Assembly: GCA_017893485.1 (NCBI GenBank)
Contig: CM030360.1
Location: 13,876,597-13,940,596, forward strand
Direction: 5' to 3'
DNA from: Hemerocallis citrina
Taxonomy: Eukaryota; Streptophyta; Magnoliopsida; Asparagales; Asphodelaceae
Length of the DNA stretch: 64,000 nucleotides
Each line of letters opens with the position of its first letter. Position 1 is the first letter of the stretch. Positions 1 to 10,870 of the stretch are shown here, in pieces. The position numbers were made by a program, and so were the translations under genes. The notes beneath the pieces are model-generated. The model ran no database searches and was not told the origin of the DNA. It worked only from the letters and a program-made list of their open reading frames with translations.

Positions 1-345
1 CTGCTGGTCCTCCTGGTGCCTTCACCACAACTTCTTTGCTCTTGCATTCAATAGTGGCATTGTAAACTGACATCCATTCTATGCCAATAATGATGTTGAC
101 TCCCAAAACTGCCAATTCAATGAGGTCGATGCCAAAGAGTCTGCCTCCGATTTCAAGATCACACCCTTCATAGTATCGATCGGTTGTCAAGCTTTCTCCT
201 CACGGATAGCCACAGATAGAACCTTGCCAGGAAAAAATTTAGGTTCGACTCCCAATCTTTTTTCAAATGAGGGTGACACAAAAGTGTGCAATGATCCCGT
301 ATCAAACAAAACTGATTCTTTTATTCCATTTATTAGAATGTCTCC
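1..345 (-). pseudogene. Ty3/gypsy aspartic protease, N-terminal part, cut by window edge
   Basis: Retropepsin domain of a minus-strand Ty3/gypsy polyprotein; in this family it processes Gag-Pol in the particle. The catalytic loop reads LFDTGS, with DTG at about 295-303. After residue stretch VAIREEKA a TGA appears near 187, but another frame continues the usual retropepsin sequence (DRYYEGCDLEIGG, then LGVNIIIGIEWMSVYNA), so a single frameshift near 187 breaks the ORF. The rest of pol lies beyond base 1. Continuous with the upstream gag frame, with no intron at the gag/protease junction, unlike the two Tekay-like elements further right. Pseudogene status is clear; lineage (Tekay/Del-like) is inferred from gag. 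Confidence 0.85.
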
Positions 346-1395
346 CGTGATGACGTTGTCTACATCATCAGTATCTGCCTCGGTCAAGGCGAACACCCGC
401 CCCTGCCTGAATTGCTTTTGCCCTGAGTTTGATTGCTGCTGACTTGGTCCTTCCTGCTGAAGTTGAGGGCAAAATGGCATGATGTGGCCTTCCTTACCAC
501 AAAGGTAACAAGTCCTGCCCATCTGCGACTTTGTGCACCTAGAAGACCAGTGACCTGTCTCTCCACATTTGGAACAGGTTGGCACCCTTCCATTCACCGC
601 AACAGCATTAGCTCCAGTTGGTTTGAAACGCTATGCTGGGGGCTGACTTTTGTAGTTGCTCGGGGTTGTAGGCCTATTTTCCACTCTCCAATTGTTCTGC
701 TTGACCTGTACTGCCTGGAACTGGTTCATACCTGACTCAGTCGCGGCAGCCCTTCTGACCAACTTCTCAAATCTGCGGATGCCCAGGGGTATCATCCGGG
801 ATCTCAGACTTGGCCTTAACCCTTGCTCAAATTTGCACACTTTCTTGGATTCATCCTGTACCATTTCAGGCACGTACCTGGAGAGTTGGTTGAACTTGGT
901 CTCATATTTCTATATAGACATACTGCCCTGTTGCAAGCTCAGAAATTCCATGGCCTTCTTTTCTTGGACATCCAATGGAAAGTAGTGACTCCTGAATTCG
1001 TCAAGGAACTCCTCCCAAGTAAGTTGTACATTGTCCAAGGTCCTTTTTAGCGATTGCCACCAAACACATGCATCCTTTTCTAGTTGGATGGTGGCCAATT
1101 TCACCTTGCTAGCCTCCGGGGTTTCTAGTACATCAAAAACTGTCTCGATCTGTCTGATCCAATCATTAGTTGCATCTGGATTTGCCTGCCCTTTGAATAC
1201 AGGTGGCTTCATCCTCTTGAACGATTCAACCAACCTGATTGCATCGGGAATATGTATTGCTGGCCCTGGTCCCCTGTTTCCAGTGATGTTTGCAGCGACA
1301 GCATTTAGGGTCTGATAGACTCGAGCTAGTTCAGTCTCTAGATCTAGCCCATTCTCACCGTTTTGCTCTTCGCCGTTCATGATCCTTTGTGCCAT
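346..1395 (-). pseudogene. Ty3/gypsy gag (capsid plus two zinc knuckles)
   Basis: Gag forms the capsid and binds RNA. I choose the Met at 1395 (MAQRIMNGEE) because the earlier Met at 1446 adds a non-conserved leader. The retrotransposon-gag domain is plain (NDWIRQIETVFDVL, WWQSLKR, FLDEFRSHYFP, KAMEFLSLQQG). Two CX2CX4HX4C zinc knuckles follow: CSKCGETGHWSSRC at about 535-576 and CYLCGKEGHIMPFC at about 469-510. Two in-frame TAG stops interrupt one otherwise continuous frame, at 910-912 and 631-633. The domain wording resembles Tekay/Del-type gags of plants. The frame runs on into the protease. Confidence 0.88.
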
Positions 1396-1536
1396 TTCTG
1401 AGTCATAAAATTTATCATTAATCATCATAAATAACACAAATAACATCGCTTCAACAAAATTTATTCATTCTAAAATTTAAACTTTTTACATTCAGAAAGA
1501 AATTTTTTTCCCAATACATCCATTACAAAAGTCATT

Positions 1537-2061
1537 CTAGATTCTACGGTTTCTCTTGGCTTCTCTGAGCTCTTCTCGTAGTTCTTGGATTTCCTTCCTC
1601 ATGTCTTCAAATTTCCCCTGTCGCTCTTCCTTGTCCCAGCGAGTGATGTGGTCCAACTTGGCGAAGTGCTGATCATTCACGCGCTGATTTTTCTCAAGCT
1701 TGCACACTTGAAAGCTCAGTTCCTGGATGCGTTCCTTGTCTTATGCCCGTTGTGATTCCAAGTGGTTAACTCTCCACTTTTGAGCGTCCAATTCCAGTCG
1801 AAGGAAAGCAACAATGTCATTTGGGTTATCTGGAACGAGTTCTTTGTCTGAGAATTCTTCGGGGAGATCAGGCGGAGTTGGAGTAATCTCCCTGGACACG
1901 TGAAATTCTTCTTCTATCTCCACTGGTTCCTCTTCTTCCTCTTCTTCTGGGTCTTCTTCTTCCTCTTCTGGTTCTTCTTCTTCTTCCATTGGCTCTTTCT
2001 CTTCATCCTCGAAGTGGACAAACCAATGCGTCTCATTCTGGGGATCATGCTGATTGGCCAT
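1537..2061 (-). pseudogene. Extra acidic/coiled-coil ORF upstream of gag
   Basis: A 174-codon frame beginning MANQHDPQNETHWF lies between the PBS and gag. The first third is a strongly acidic run of Glu with some Pro; the C-terminal part (about residues 107-174) is rich in charged heptad-like residues (IQELSFQVCKLEKN, MRKEIQELREELRE) and predicts a coiled coil. One in-frame TAA at 1741-1743 splits it (possibly CAA to TAA) and it ends with TAG at 1537-1539. It is not gag: the gag domain starts separately 140 bp downstream. I do not recognise a family and assign no function. A leader-encoded accessory protein of this element is the simplest reading. Confidence 0.6.
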
Positions 2062-2200
2062 CTTATAGGGAAAAGAGGATAAAAATGTCATCTCATAGAG
2101 CAACACAAACATAAGTTTAAATCTCTAAAAGTTGAAACTCACACGCTAATATCCACTATAGGGTGTCGTTCCTTATAAATTTGTACTACTTGTGAAGCTT

Positions 2201-2212
2201 GCTCTGATACCA
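2201..2212 (-). promoter_or_regulatory. Primer binding site, initiator tRNA-Met type
   Basis: Read on the minus strand this is TGGTATCAGAGC, the classic complement of the 3' end of plant initiator tRNA-Met used to start minus-strand DNA synthesis. It sits two bases inside the end of the LTR at 2215 and fixes the orientation of the element. Confidence 0.9.
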
Positions 2213-3823
2213 TCTATAACGCCCTGAATTTCAAATAAGGCCGAATTCGAGATTTTACAGGATCTTTATACTTCACTTCGAATAATTTTACAATGAATTT
2301 AAAACTTTTCAACATACATCAGAGTCTTTACATTTTGTTTACACAACGGAAGAATAAAAGAAATACAACATTGAAATAAAATACAACTTATACAACTTTA
2401 ACAAAGTAAATCATCAACTGCATCATAACATCTTTACTTCTTCATGGGAAAGTCCATTACCTGCATGTTAAGCTGTGGGCACGTAGTCACTTACAACTAA
2501 CGAAAATGTTATACTCGGACATCCTCTCTATGTCATTTATATAACAATCTCAATACTTTAGCAAGCCACAAAAATTTGAATGAACAATAAAGTGTCAAAA
2601 GTGATTATTCTAAACATGTAAGTGTATGGATGCCTTAATGCCTAATGCACACATTTTTCTACTAAGATAACACTAATGCATACTTGTTCGAATTCTATGC
2701 ATCCCATACTACATAGGTCCGAGGACAAGCACCTACGTACTCTACAATAAAGGATTCAATCCCTCGCCACGACAAACTATCCAGTAGTAAAACAAGGTTG
2801 AGACGTTCCACGAGTATGGATCCCAGTCCCGGAGAACCACTGTAGCAAGACCCCCGCCCAACTGTTATACAGACTCCTCGTCGTGCGAACCTCCCGTAAG
2901 TGCCCCTCTGGCCCCGGTATACGTATATACTTTGGAGACGGTAAACTACCCGCCCGACAATGCATAGTCCCAGATTTAAAACAAAAGCTCGTCTCTTACG
3001 AGACAACCACAGTCCCAGAGTACTCCGCCCGACTAGGGTCTATAGTCCCGGTGAACCGTCACAGCAAGACCACCGCCCGACTATATAGAGAGCCCCACTC
3101 ATGTTTTCCCAAGGTTTACCACATCTTCACTTATGTGCCTAATTCTTAGTTCAAGACATGAATAAATTTCCACACCTAGAATTAGTTTTACCTCCTACCG
3201 GACTTATTCACGAAAATACGAGATAGCTCCATGGCAATATCTTAGAATCATATCTCAATCTCTTATTTCAATAGTGCCGGTACTCGAGGTCTTACTAACT
3301 CTAAATCATAACTTTTTCATGTACAAGAATCATGAGTATTCATACCCTTCATGTATTAACTCAATAAGTCCATATCTCTAACTTATTCTTAAATAGAATC
3401 CATGTCACATTTTAACACTTATTCATGGTTCACTTATGCACTTCCAATTCAAAATAGAACCATAATTCCTTCCTTTGACAAAAGATACATCTCTATAATT
3501 TTATTTCACAATTTAAACAATTCATAACTCAATACACATTCAAGTTATTTCTTACTCAACATTCAAGGGAAATTTCATCACTCGCCACACGTTGTTCTCC
3601 TCTTTTCAAAAATAAGAATCATATTTTCAAACAATAATTTTGGGGTTAAAAACTTATTTACAAATTCAATTCCCACCTCAAAATATGCAAGACAAATTTT
3701 ATAACTAACTCTAATAATTTCCATTTCATTTTATATGAGTTATAAAGTTTTATTCAAAAATCCTTTTCACATTAAAACTCAAAAAATGTGAAATAAAGCC
3801 CCAAAAATATCAAAAGAGGGGCC

Positions 3824-4040
3824 TGGGTTTTGAACCCATACCTGCCGATAACACAGCCAACGCCCAAGTCCCAAACCCATTAGCCACTAAGTCCATTTGG
3901 ACTTTTGCCAAATATTGCAACCGAAACTCTATTTATACACAAGTACAGATTTGGTAATTTAATTGAGTGGCTATCAAGTTTTGAACCCAAGACCTCTTAT
4001 AAATAATGCTCTGTGGTGACTGGCTAACCAGTAAGTCCAA
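3824..4040 (-). other. Two tRNA-like Pol III promoter modules inside LTR A (copy 1)
   Basis: On the minus strand, box-B-like GGTTCAAAACC (3826-3836) lies downstream of box-A-like GGACTTAGTGG (3884-3895). A second pair has GGGTTCAAAAC (3978-3988) and GGACTTACTGG (about 4028-4039). Spacing of about 40-50 bp fits the split A/B promoter of tRNA-derived SINEs. No cloverleaf can be folded, so these are not tRNA genes. Confidence 0.5.
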
Positions 4041-4533
4041 GTGTATTTTCTGTTTAAGAGTTGTATTAATGTACTTTTGTTTATACTGTTCTGAAATTGG
4101 TTCTTTTAAACAAAACTCGTTTATCCAATAATCCAATCTTTTAGGAAATTGAATAAACTTCTCTTTTGGACTGAGATGAATCTTAAAAACAGTAACCAAC
4201 AAGTTCAAAATTATTTTTAAAATATATCTCCATTTTCAAATAGTTGTCCTTTTCTTTTTGCATACAAATTTACATTTTTCTCAAAACTCGAAACTAAAAA
4301 TCATGTTTATTAAAACTAGTATATGTACTCCATTATACTAGTTAAATTCTTTGTAATAAACCCAAGCATGTTACTTAATCAACCATGAATATCTCAAGAG
4401 AATTCTTTTATGCACAAATTTGTATTTTCGACATAAGTCAACATATTTCATGGCAATAGCAAAAAAAATAATCTTTTCTTTCTTTCTTCTTTCTTACTCA
4501 TCACGTCTCTAAAGCATATGTCGAAATATAACA

Positions 4534-5090
4534 TCTATATAATAAATTACAAAGAAAGCTATCAAGTGGCTCACAATCAATCTCCTCCAAAATCAAAGGC
4601 CCATATCAAATCTCACAAAACACATTTTTCCTCCAAAATTTCAACCCCAAAACCAATTTTTTCTCCCTAAAAAACACATTATTTTATTTCTATCTCTCTC
4701 CTCTCTTTACTTTTTCATATTTCTCTCTTTCTCTCTCCCATTCTTTATTTATTTACTTAGAAATTTAGATTTTAAGATTTCGGTTTTGTAAATTTTCAGA
4801 ATTTTTATGTTTTTTTATTGCACATGTTATATTGAAAATAACAAATATCTCTTCAACAATTAAATTTCGTTATTTTCCACACTTAAAGTTCTAAGGAGTT
4901 AGATTTTATACCCCCATTTATAATTATTTTTCAACATATACTAATGGAAACATAGACTTTTGTTTATAACTAATTATTGTCATACTATTTAAACGTGAGC
5001 TACATAATTATTGTTTTACTGTTTACATGACTTTTCGTGTTTTGTCGTTCCGAAGACGTGCCGTAGGCACGTGCCCATGGGCAAATCTAG
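4534..5090 (+). mobile_element. Non-autonomous Helitron-like insert
   Basis: The 3' end shows a hairpin (CGTGCC-GTA-GGCACG, about 5057-5071), a second palindrome TGCCCATGGGCA, then CTAG followed by T, the usual Helitron terminus. The proposed 5' end is A followed by TCTATATAATAAATTA at 4534; this end is less certain. There is no coding capacity. The matching interval of the second LTR copy (about 9300-9500) seems to lack the segment. Confidence 0.45.
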
Positions 5091-6647
5091 TTCTTTAACA
5101 ATTTCTCATATATATCACACATTCGACAAACATATATTTACAAGCATTCTAACATGATTCATATTATTAATACTTTAGTTGAACTCTCCTTTTTAATTAG
5201 CATGGTAACAATTATTCACTAAGCCTCAACAAGATCATTGCATGTTATGCTAGCATGGATTTTATCTACATATATCACATTCAATTTATACTACTCATTT
5301 AAAATATTTAGCATGCAAATTTCTACTTTAGAAAGAAAGAGATCACCCACCTTTAAGAAGAATGAAAAACCACAAATAAAATGAAATCTCTTCTAGCTCC
5401 TAGCTCCAGTAGCACCTCCTTGTCCTCCTAGCAAGAAACTCCTCCAAGTACAAGAACACTCTACTCTCTTTTTTTTTCTTCCTTTCTTTCTCTTATTTAG
5501 TTTACTTTTGGTGTAAAGAGAGAAAGATAATGGGGTGTTATTTATAGGACAATGTTAGGGTCTAATTTGCAAACTTCTCAACCTAATAACTCCTCATTTA
5601 AACTCTCTACCTCTTCATTTTCTTAACTCCTCCGTCAAACTCTCCAAATACCCTAACTCCCAAACTCCCAACTCTTTCTCTCCCCTCTATTACAAAACCC
5701 TAACTCCCATCCTCCATTCAAAATCGGCCTACCCCTCAAGTGACAATCTGGCCAAACACTAGGTGTACAAATGTACACCTACACACAAAATAAATACAAT
5801 TTTATAGTTCAAAATTGTGTACTAAAAATTGTAACTTGTCATGCTTTAGTCCATGCTTAAACTTAAATAGGTTATAATTGATGGGCTTGATTTATGGGCT
5901 CTCTTTTAATCAACTAATTAATTTGTCTATTGGGCTAGATTTCATTTTTAGGTCCATGGGTTAAAAGAAGGCTAATCAAAATCTTGTGCATGCTAAAAAT
6001 AGATAATGAGAGTAATAAAATGAGAATAAAAATTAGCACGTGCATCATACGTGCAAAAATGTATTTTTAATAAAAATAAAATGTGGGGTGTTACAAATAC
6101 CTCCCATTCGCCCGACTATTCATGATTCTGGAATCCATCGTTAAATCAATCATAGTCCTAGATTTAATTGAGGCTCGTCTCACCCCGCAAGTAACCACAG
6201 TTCAGGAATCATCGTCTGACTGGGTCTATAGTCCAGGAATCCACCCGTCAGACTATATAGGCGTGCCCCACTTACGTTTGCTCACGTTTTACTATATCTT
6301 TTTCTAGTGCATATCCTTAAATTTGAAACATGAATAAATAATACCACCTAGAGCTAGCTTACCCTCCTACCAAACATAAATCAACACACGAGAACGATAG
6401 CTCATATTGAACACTTCTCAAAATCAATTATTCACTTTCATCACTTGCCGGTACCTGGGTTTCACTTAGCCTCTAGAATCAACATCTTTTCCTATTCAAC
6501 ATTATGGAGTACTCATACCCTCATGATTCGCACTCTCAATTTCATTCATATATTCAATTTTTTCATCTATTCTCTTATTTATTCATCATGAAGTAAGCAC
6601 TTCTTAGTTAATCACACAACTATTCACTTTAATAATTCACAATGTTC

Positions 6648-8517
6648 AAGAGTTTCTCTCTCTGGAAAATTCTAGAGAGAGAAACTAGATCTAAAAAAAA
6701 GTGCCCCAAAAAAACCCTAGATCCACATTCCTTGGGGCGGCCGTGGTACCCCTCAGCCCCCCCCCTTCCCTCGCATCCCATCGTCCCCCCTTACCACTCC
6801 TCCACCTACGCTGCGACCCATCCTCCCTTCCTCCAAGGCATCAACGGAACTCCATGACATTCCTTCCCTGACGAAGTCACCGATGCTCATATGCTCGCGC
6901 CTCCCAAGATCCCGTCCGTCTCGTCTCCTTAGGTTGCGGAGTGACGTAGTCACACCTGAGTTTCCTCCTGCACCTGACGACGCGAGCGCCATGGATCTGG
7001 AAAGGGGGTCACGGTCGCATTGGTCTACCGATGGTGAGGTGTGCCGCCCTCCCCCCACCAACCCCCTCACATTGCAGATGACCCAGATCTGATTATTTGA
7101 GGTCAATGGTTCAGCATGGGGCGACGAGTTTGAAAAGGCCCAGTCCGTTTCCTCGGCGATCCCCCTACGTGACCGCCTACCCCCTTCCGAGCTCCTCCCT
7201 CTCCAATGTTCGAGCTCCTCCATCTCCAAGCCTGAGATTGAGGTTTGATGAGTCACCGGAGGCCATCACTGCTCATGTGATGGGGACCTACCTTTGCATC
7301 GGAGGATTGAGGAGTTCACCCATCCACCGCTGTGTGTTATTACTGTCCCCTTCGGTGCAGGTTGCGGTGCCATCGCTACCGCCACCATGTCCGCGCACTC
7401 GACACTAACCGCGATGATCTGCAGCTGCGATTTGGATGTTGAGTTGCTGGTTGTGTATGCGAAGAAGAGAGAGTACGTGTGATGGTAGTGCCGGAGTTAA
7501 AGACGGTAGCGGTTTGATTTAGTTATTGTTTGTGAGGGAGGAGTGGAGGAGGTGCATGGGATCGGTATTGCACGGTTGTGGGGCTAGGGCCCGAAGACGG
7601 GGTCCCCTCATGAGGTGCGCATCATTACAGCACTAGGTGGGGCTTGGGCCCGAAGATGGGGTCCAGCCATAAGGTGCGCATCGTTACAGCACTAGGTGGG
7701 GCTTGGGCCCGCAAACGGGGTCCCCCCATGTGGTGTGCTGTAGAAACTATTGAGGTGGAAATGTATCTGTTTTTGGTTGGTAGTTGGGTAGTCGCACCCT
7801 AAATTCGACACCCGTTAACCAACGGCCACAGGTTTTGCAACAATGCTGCCACTACGCCCTCATCAGTGAACCTGCAATCTACAACGTCCATCGCTCGTAG
7901 GGGCGAGAGGAGATGATGCTTCAGTTAGTTGTGATTGTTTAGGGTTTTGCGTGAGAGAGAGAGTGAGAGAGTAAAGATATTGCTTCTCTATATTCTGTGC
8001 TGATGTCTGTTAGTGTTTGTGAGAAATTACTAGAGAGAGTAGAAGCGTGTGAGAGGTGAAGGTATCCTCTTCACGGCTCTCTCCTTGTCTGTGTTCGTGG
8101 TTAGGGTGACCGAGAATTTTGTTTGGTGAGAAACCGCTGGTGAGAGTTATAGCGTGACAGAGGTGAGTACCCTCTCCACGGCTCTCCTTTTGGGTGTGAC
8201 TTCGATTGGGCCAGGTGTGAAGTTGCTTTGGTGAGGTAGAAGGATGGAAGCGGCAAATTGTCAAATCCCGCATGATTCGCTTCAGGTGGGTGTGCGCGTG
8301 TCGTGGAGGTGGGTGCACGAAACTTGCTTGATGGACATACAATGAGTTGGTCCTCGTAGTTTAGAGTGAGAGCTGATTATATGTATTGGTCATGTCGCTT
8401 CATGTTCATTTTTCCGTCTGTAGGTTGTAACCTGTCCCAGCATGCTGGGGTTGTTTTGTTAATTTCTTATTAATGAAACAGGGTGGCCATATTCCACCTT
8501 TTCCCTAAAAAAAAAAA
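6648..8517 (+). mobile_element. LINE-type retroposon with 14-bp target-site duplication
   Basis: Flanked by perfect direct repeats AATTCACAATGTTC at 6634-6647 and 8518-8531. It ends in a poly(A) tail after TTAATGAAACAGGGTGG...TTTTCCCT, a 3' end resembling plant L1 elements, and begins with a foldback (TTTCTCTCTCTGG/CTAGAGAGAGAAA). At about 1.87 kb it has no reverse transcriptase or endonuclease motif in any frame, so it is either an internally deleted LINE or a non-autonomous derivative mobilised in trans. GC-rich 5' half contains short ORFs with no recognised domain. The TSD and tail make retroposition near certain; family assignment is inference. Confidence 0.85.
7580..7735 (+). repeat. 59-bp tandem repeat inside the LINE
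   Basis: About 2.6 units of a 59-bp repeat starting GGGGCTTGGGCCCG at 7580, 7639 and 7698, each with GGTGCGCATC near the end in the first two. Confidence 0.8.
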
Positions 8518-8899
8518 AATTCACAATGTTCCTTTGATTAATAAAACCCCATTTCACATGCATCTATACTTCAAGTATTATTTTCAATACAAAAGTTATT
8601 TAAGAAAAACACCATTTCTTAATACAAGGTTCCTTAAAATAAATCTCTAGGAAATTTTTGTTTATGCTTTGAGTTTACCAACTCTTATAACCTTTAGTCA
8701 TGTATATTTTCTCCTTAAACTTAAATTCAACTCATCTACTACATGAAATATGACTTTTAAATTATCAAAATATCTTTTAAATAATATGAAATAATTCCCA
8801 AGTGTTCTAATAATATTTTAGAATATTTCCATGAATTTTTCTAATTTCTAAATCTTGAAAAAGAATCAAAAAAAATAAAATAAAACCCGAAAAGTGGTC

Positions 8900-9126
8900 A
8901 CCCAGATTCGAACCCGAGACCACAGAAACCCCCAACAGTCAGCCAACCAGTAGGCCACTCACAAATTCTGATAAGGAATCTACTGAGTTGTTTTTATACC
9001 CAAACTGCTCTTTGATTTTTATTTCAAAAAAAAAAAGCAGAGCCAACCAGGCTTGAACCCGCGACCAAAGGAACCCCCAGGCGACAAGTGGCAGCGCTCT
9101 GGCGCCTGCGCTAGCCACAAGAGCCA
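8900..9126 (-). other. Two tRNA-like Pol III promoter modules inside LTR A (copy 2)
   Basis: Counterparts of the 3824-4040 modules. Minus strand: box A TGGCCTACTGG (8947-8957) with box B GGTTCGAATCT (8904-8914); then box-A-like TGGCTCTTGTGG (about 9115-9126) with box B GGGTTCAAGCC (9050-9060). The pair is about 145 bp apart in both LTR copies, although intervening sequence has diverged. Confidence 0.5.
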
Positions 9127-10728
9127 ACACCACAACTGATCATATAGTGGTTGAAAACTTTTTTTTAACATTTTCAATCATTTTCGATTTCTAATCTCGT
9201 TTCTCAATTTAATTGTTCATAAAAAAACATTATTAATTTTCCAAAAATAATTTCTCATTAACTTTATTCATATTAGCATAAAGTTATTCCCAAATTAACT
9301 CAAATAATCACTTTTATAAATCTAGTACTCATATGTTTTGATTAGAAAAATTGACTACTATCATGAATGTATTTTCTTTTTAGCAATTTACCCTTCCAAT
9401 CGATTTTATAATTTACCCCTAATATTTACAAAATTTCTTATGCACAAATTAACAACTTTATGTATTATTCATACAATTCATACAATCTAATAATGCCTTA
9501 CTATTTGTGCCTAACAACAGTACAACATGCTTTTAAATAGAAATTAAAATGACAACCTATCAATTCTATGATGAAATTTTCAATTAGCATACAATAATTC
9601 TCATATTTCATCACTACTAAAGATTCTAACAACACAATATGCATCACAAAGTTAACTAGAGAACTCATGCCACTTGTTCATTCAACATAATTTATCTAGC
9701 ATGCATACTACAATAATTTAGAAAGTAAAAGAGACACCCACCTTTGTTGATACAAAATGAAATTAGAACTCCTAGAAAAATTGCTCCAAGCTCCAACACA
9801 ACTAGCCTCCTCCTCCTTAGCACTATGAAAACCGAAGCTCCTTCTTGCCAAAATTCCCGAGCTCTCTCTTTCTTTTCTCTCTTTTGATTCTTTTGATTTT
9901 GATTCTAAGTGTATTGTTCATGTTAAAGGAGGGGGTTATTTATAAGTGTATTGTGTGGTTGAGAAGACTCTCACTACTCAAATAACTACCCACTCTCACA
10001 CATTCTCCCTCCAATCTGCCTTCTCTCTTTGATGGTCAGCCAATACCCCTTAGTGCACACACGTGCACGTGCATACAATGTGCACACACTTCTCATTCTT
10101 TTTATTAATTTTTATTAATTTAGTTGTAGGTGTTTGTTATATAACAAGTGTGTAGGATTTACAGTGTTCATTTAAGTGTAGAATTAATCTTGGGCTTCTC
10201 TTTTTAATTGATTTTTCTAGTGGGCTTCAAAATAGATTTTAGGCCTAATGAGTTTAATTAAAATAAATAACACAGATGTGACAAATAAAATGAGAAGAAA
10301 AATGTGCATGACTCTTTACAAAATTTTTGGGACAAAAATGCATAAAATTTTACGTGCAATGCACGTATCAATACAAAATAAATTGAAGAGAACGAAAAAC
10401 AGTCAAAATACAAAATACGTAGAACATATATATTAATAATATTACGGATATTTTACGTAACGGTAAAACATACGTAATTGACACGTATATTGAAAGTACA
10501 TGCAATGTACGTAAAAACATAATGATTTAAAATAAATGTTTGAGTTGGCTCAAAATAGGATAAAAATGAGTTTTGAGAAGACAAAAAATGTATAAATATT
10601 CGAAATACAAAATACGTATGGTGTTTATATTAAAATACGTTACGGACATTACCCGTAACAATACAAAATATATGTGCGTAACACACGTGGAGCAAAATTA
10701 TCATAACTTAATTTTGCGAAGTGTTACA

Positions 10729-10870
10729 GAGGAGGAGGAGGAGGAGAAGGAGGAGCAGATGGCGAGGGATTCCTCCCCCCTCCCCGATCGACGCTTCTCT
10801 CTCTCTGTCTCTTTTTTTTGGTTTTTTTGGGGGAGCTTCTCTCTCTAGATTTTCTAGAGAGAAACTATTT
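10729..10870 (-). mobile_element. Fragment of a LINE 5' end
   Basis: Read on the minus strand from about 10866, the sequence starts TAGTTTCTCTCTAG, a foldback with CTAGAGAGAGAA, then CCCCAAAAAAACC, like the first 70 bp of the LINE at 6648. It is cut at 10728 by the terminus of LTR A. Purine-rich GGAGGA repeats follow. Confidence 0.45.

Larger units (their letters stand above)
2215..6095 (-). mobile_element. 5' LTR (family A) of the minus-strand Ty3/gypsy element
   Basis: On the minus strand the LTR begins TGTAACACCCCAC (ending at 6095) and ends GGGCGTTATA next to the PBS; the terminal TG/TA and inverted GTTA/TAAC ends are visible. At 3.88 kb it is long for plant Ty3 elements. Non-coding: AT-rich, with a GC-richer block of repeated CCCGACTA/TAGTCC motifs at about 2690-3110, two tRNA-like modules and a Helitron-like insert. 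A related LTR follows immediately at 6096, where the sequence resumes at a point matching about 2870 of this LTR, so this element appears inserted inside another LTR of its own family. Its other end is outside the window, so a TSD cannot be checked. Confidence 0.75.
6096..10728 (-). mobile_element. Second, truncated LTR of family A
   Basis: The sequence after 6095 (CGCCCGACTA, GGGTCTATAGTCC) matches 2870-3110 of the first LTR, and collinear similarity continues: tRNA-like modules, the CACCCACCTTT block (about 5345 versus 9737), GTGCAC-rich terminal part, and the end GAAGTGTTACA at 10728. The first about 650 bp present in copy 1 are absent, consistent with insertion of the left element at this point. 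It is itself interrupted by a LINE (6648-8517). The terminal portion 10340-10700 carries repeated ACAAAATACGTA motifs. Non-coding. Confidence 0.7.

Noticed and set aside
1741..2112. Start at 2112 for the pre-gag ORF
   Set aside because: The 17 extra residues (MFVLLYEMTFLSS...) are hydrophobic and unlike the rest; the Met at 2061 is a better start.
6753..7256. 167-codon minus-strand frame in the LINE
   Set aside because: Opposite to the element's orientation, Gly/Arg/Ser-rich, no domain.
8900..9126. tRNA genes
   Set aside because: Only box A/B-like motifs are present; no acceptor, anticodon or T stems can be paired.
10573..10848. 91-codon frame across the LTR end
   Set aside because: It spans the junction of two unrelated elements and a GGAGGA repeat.
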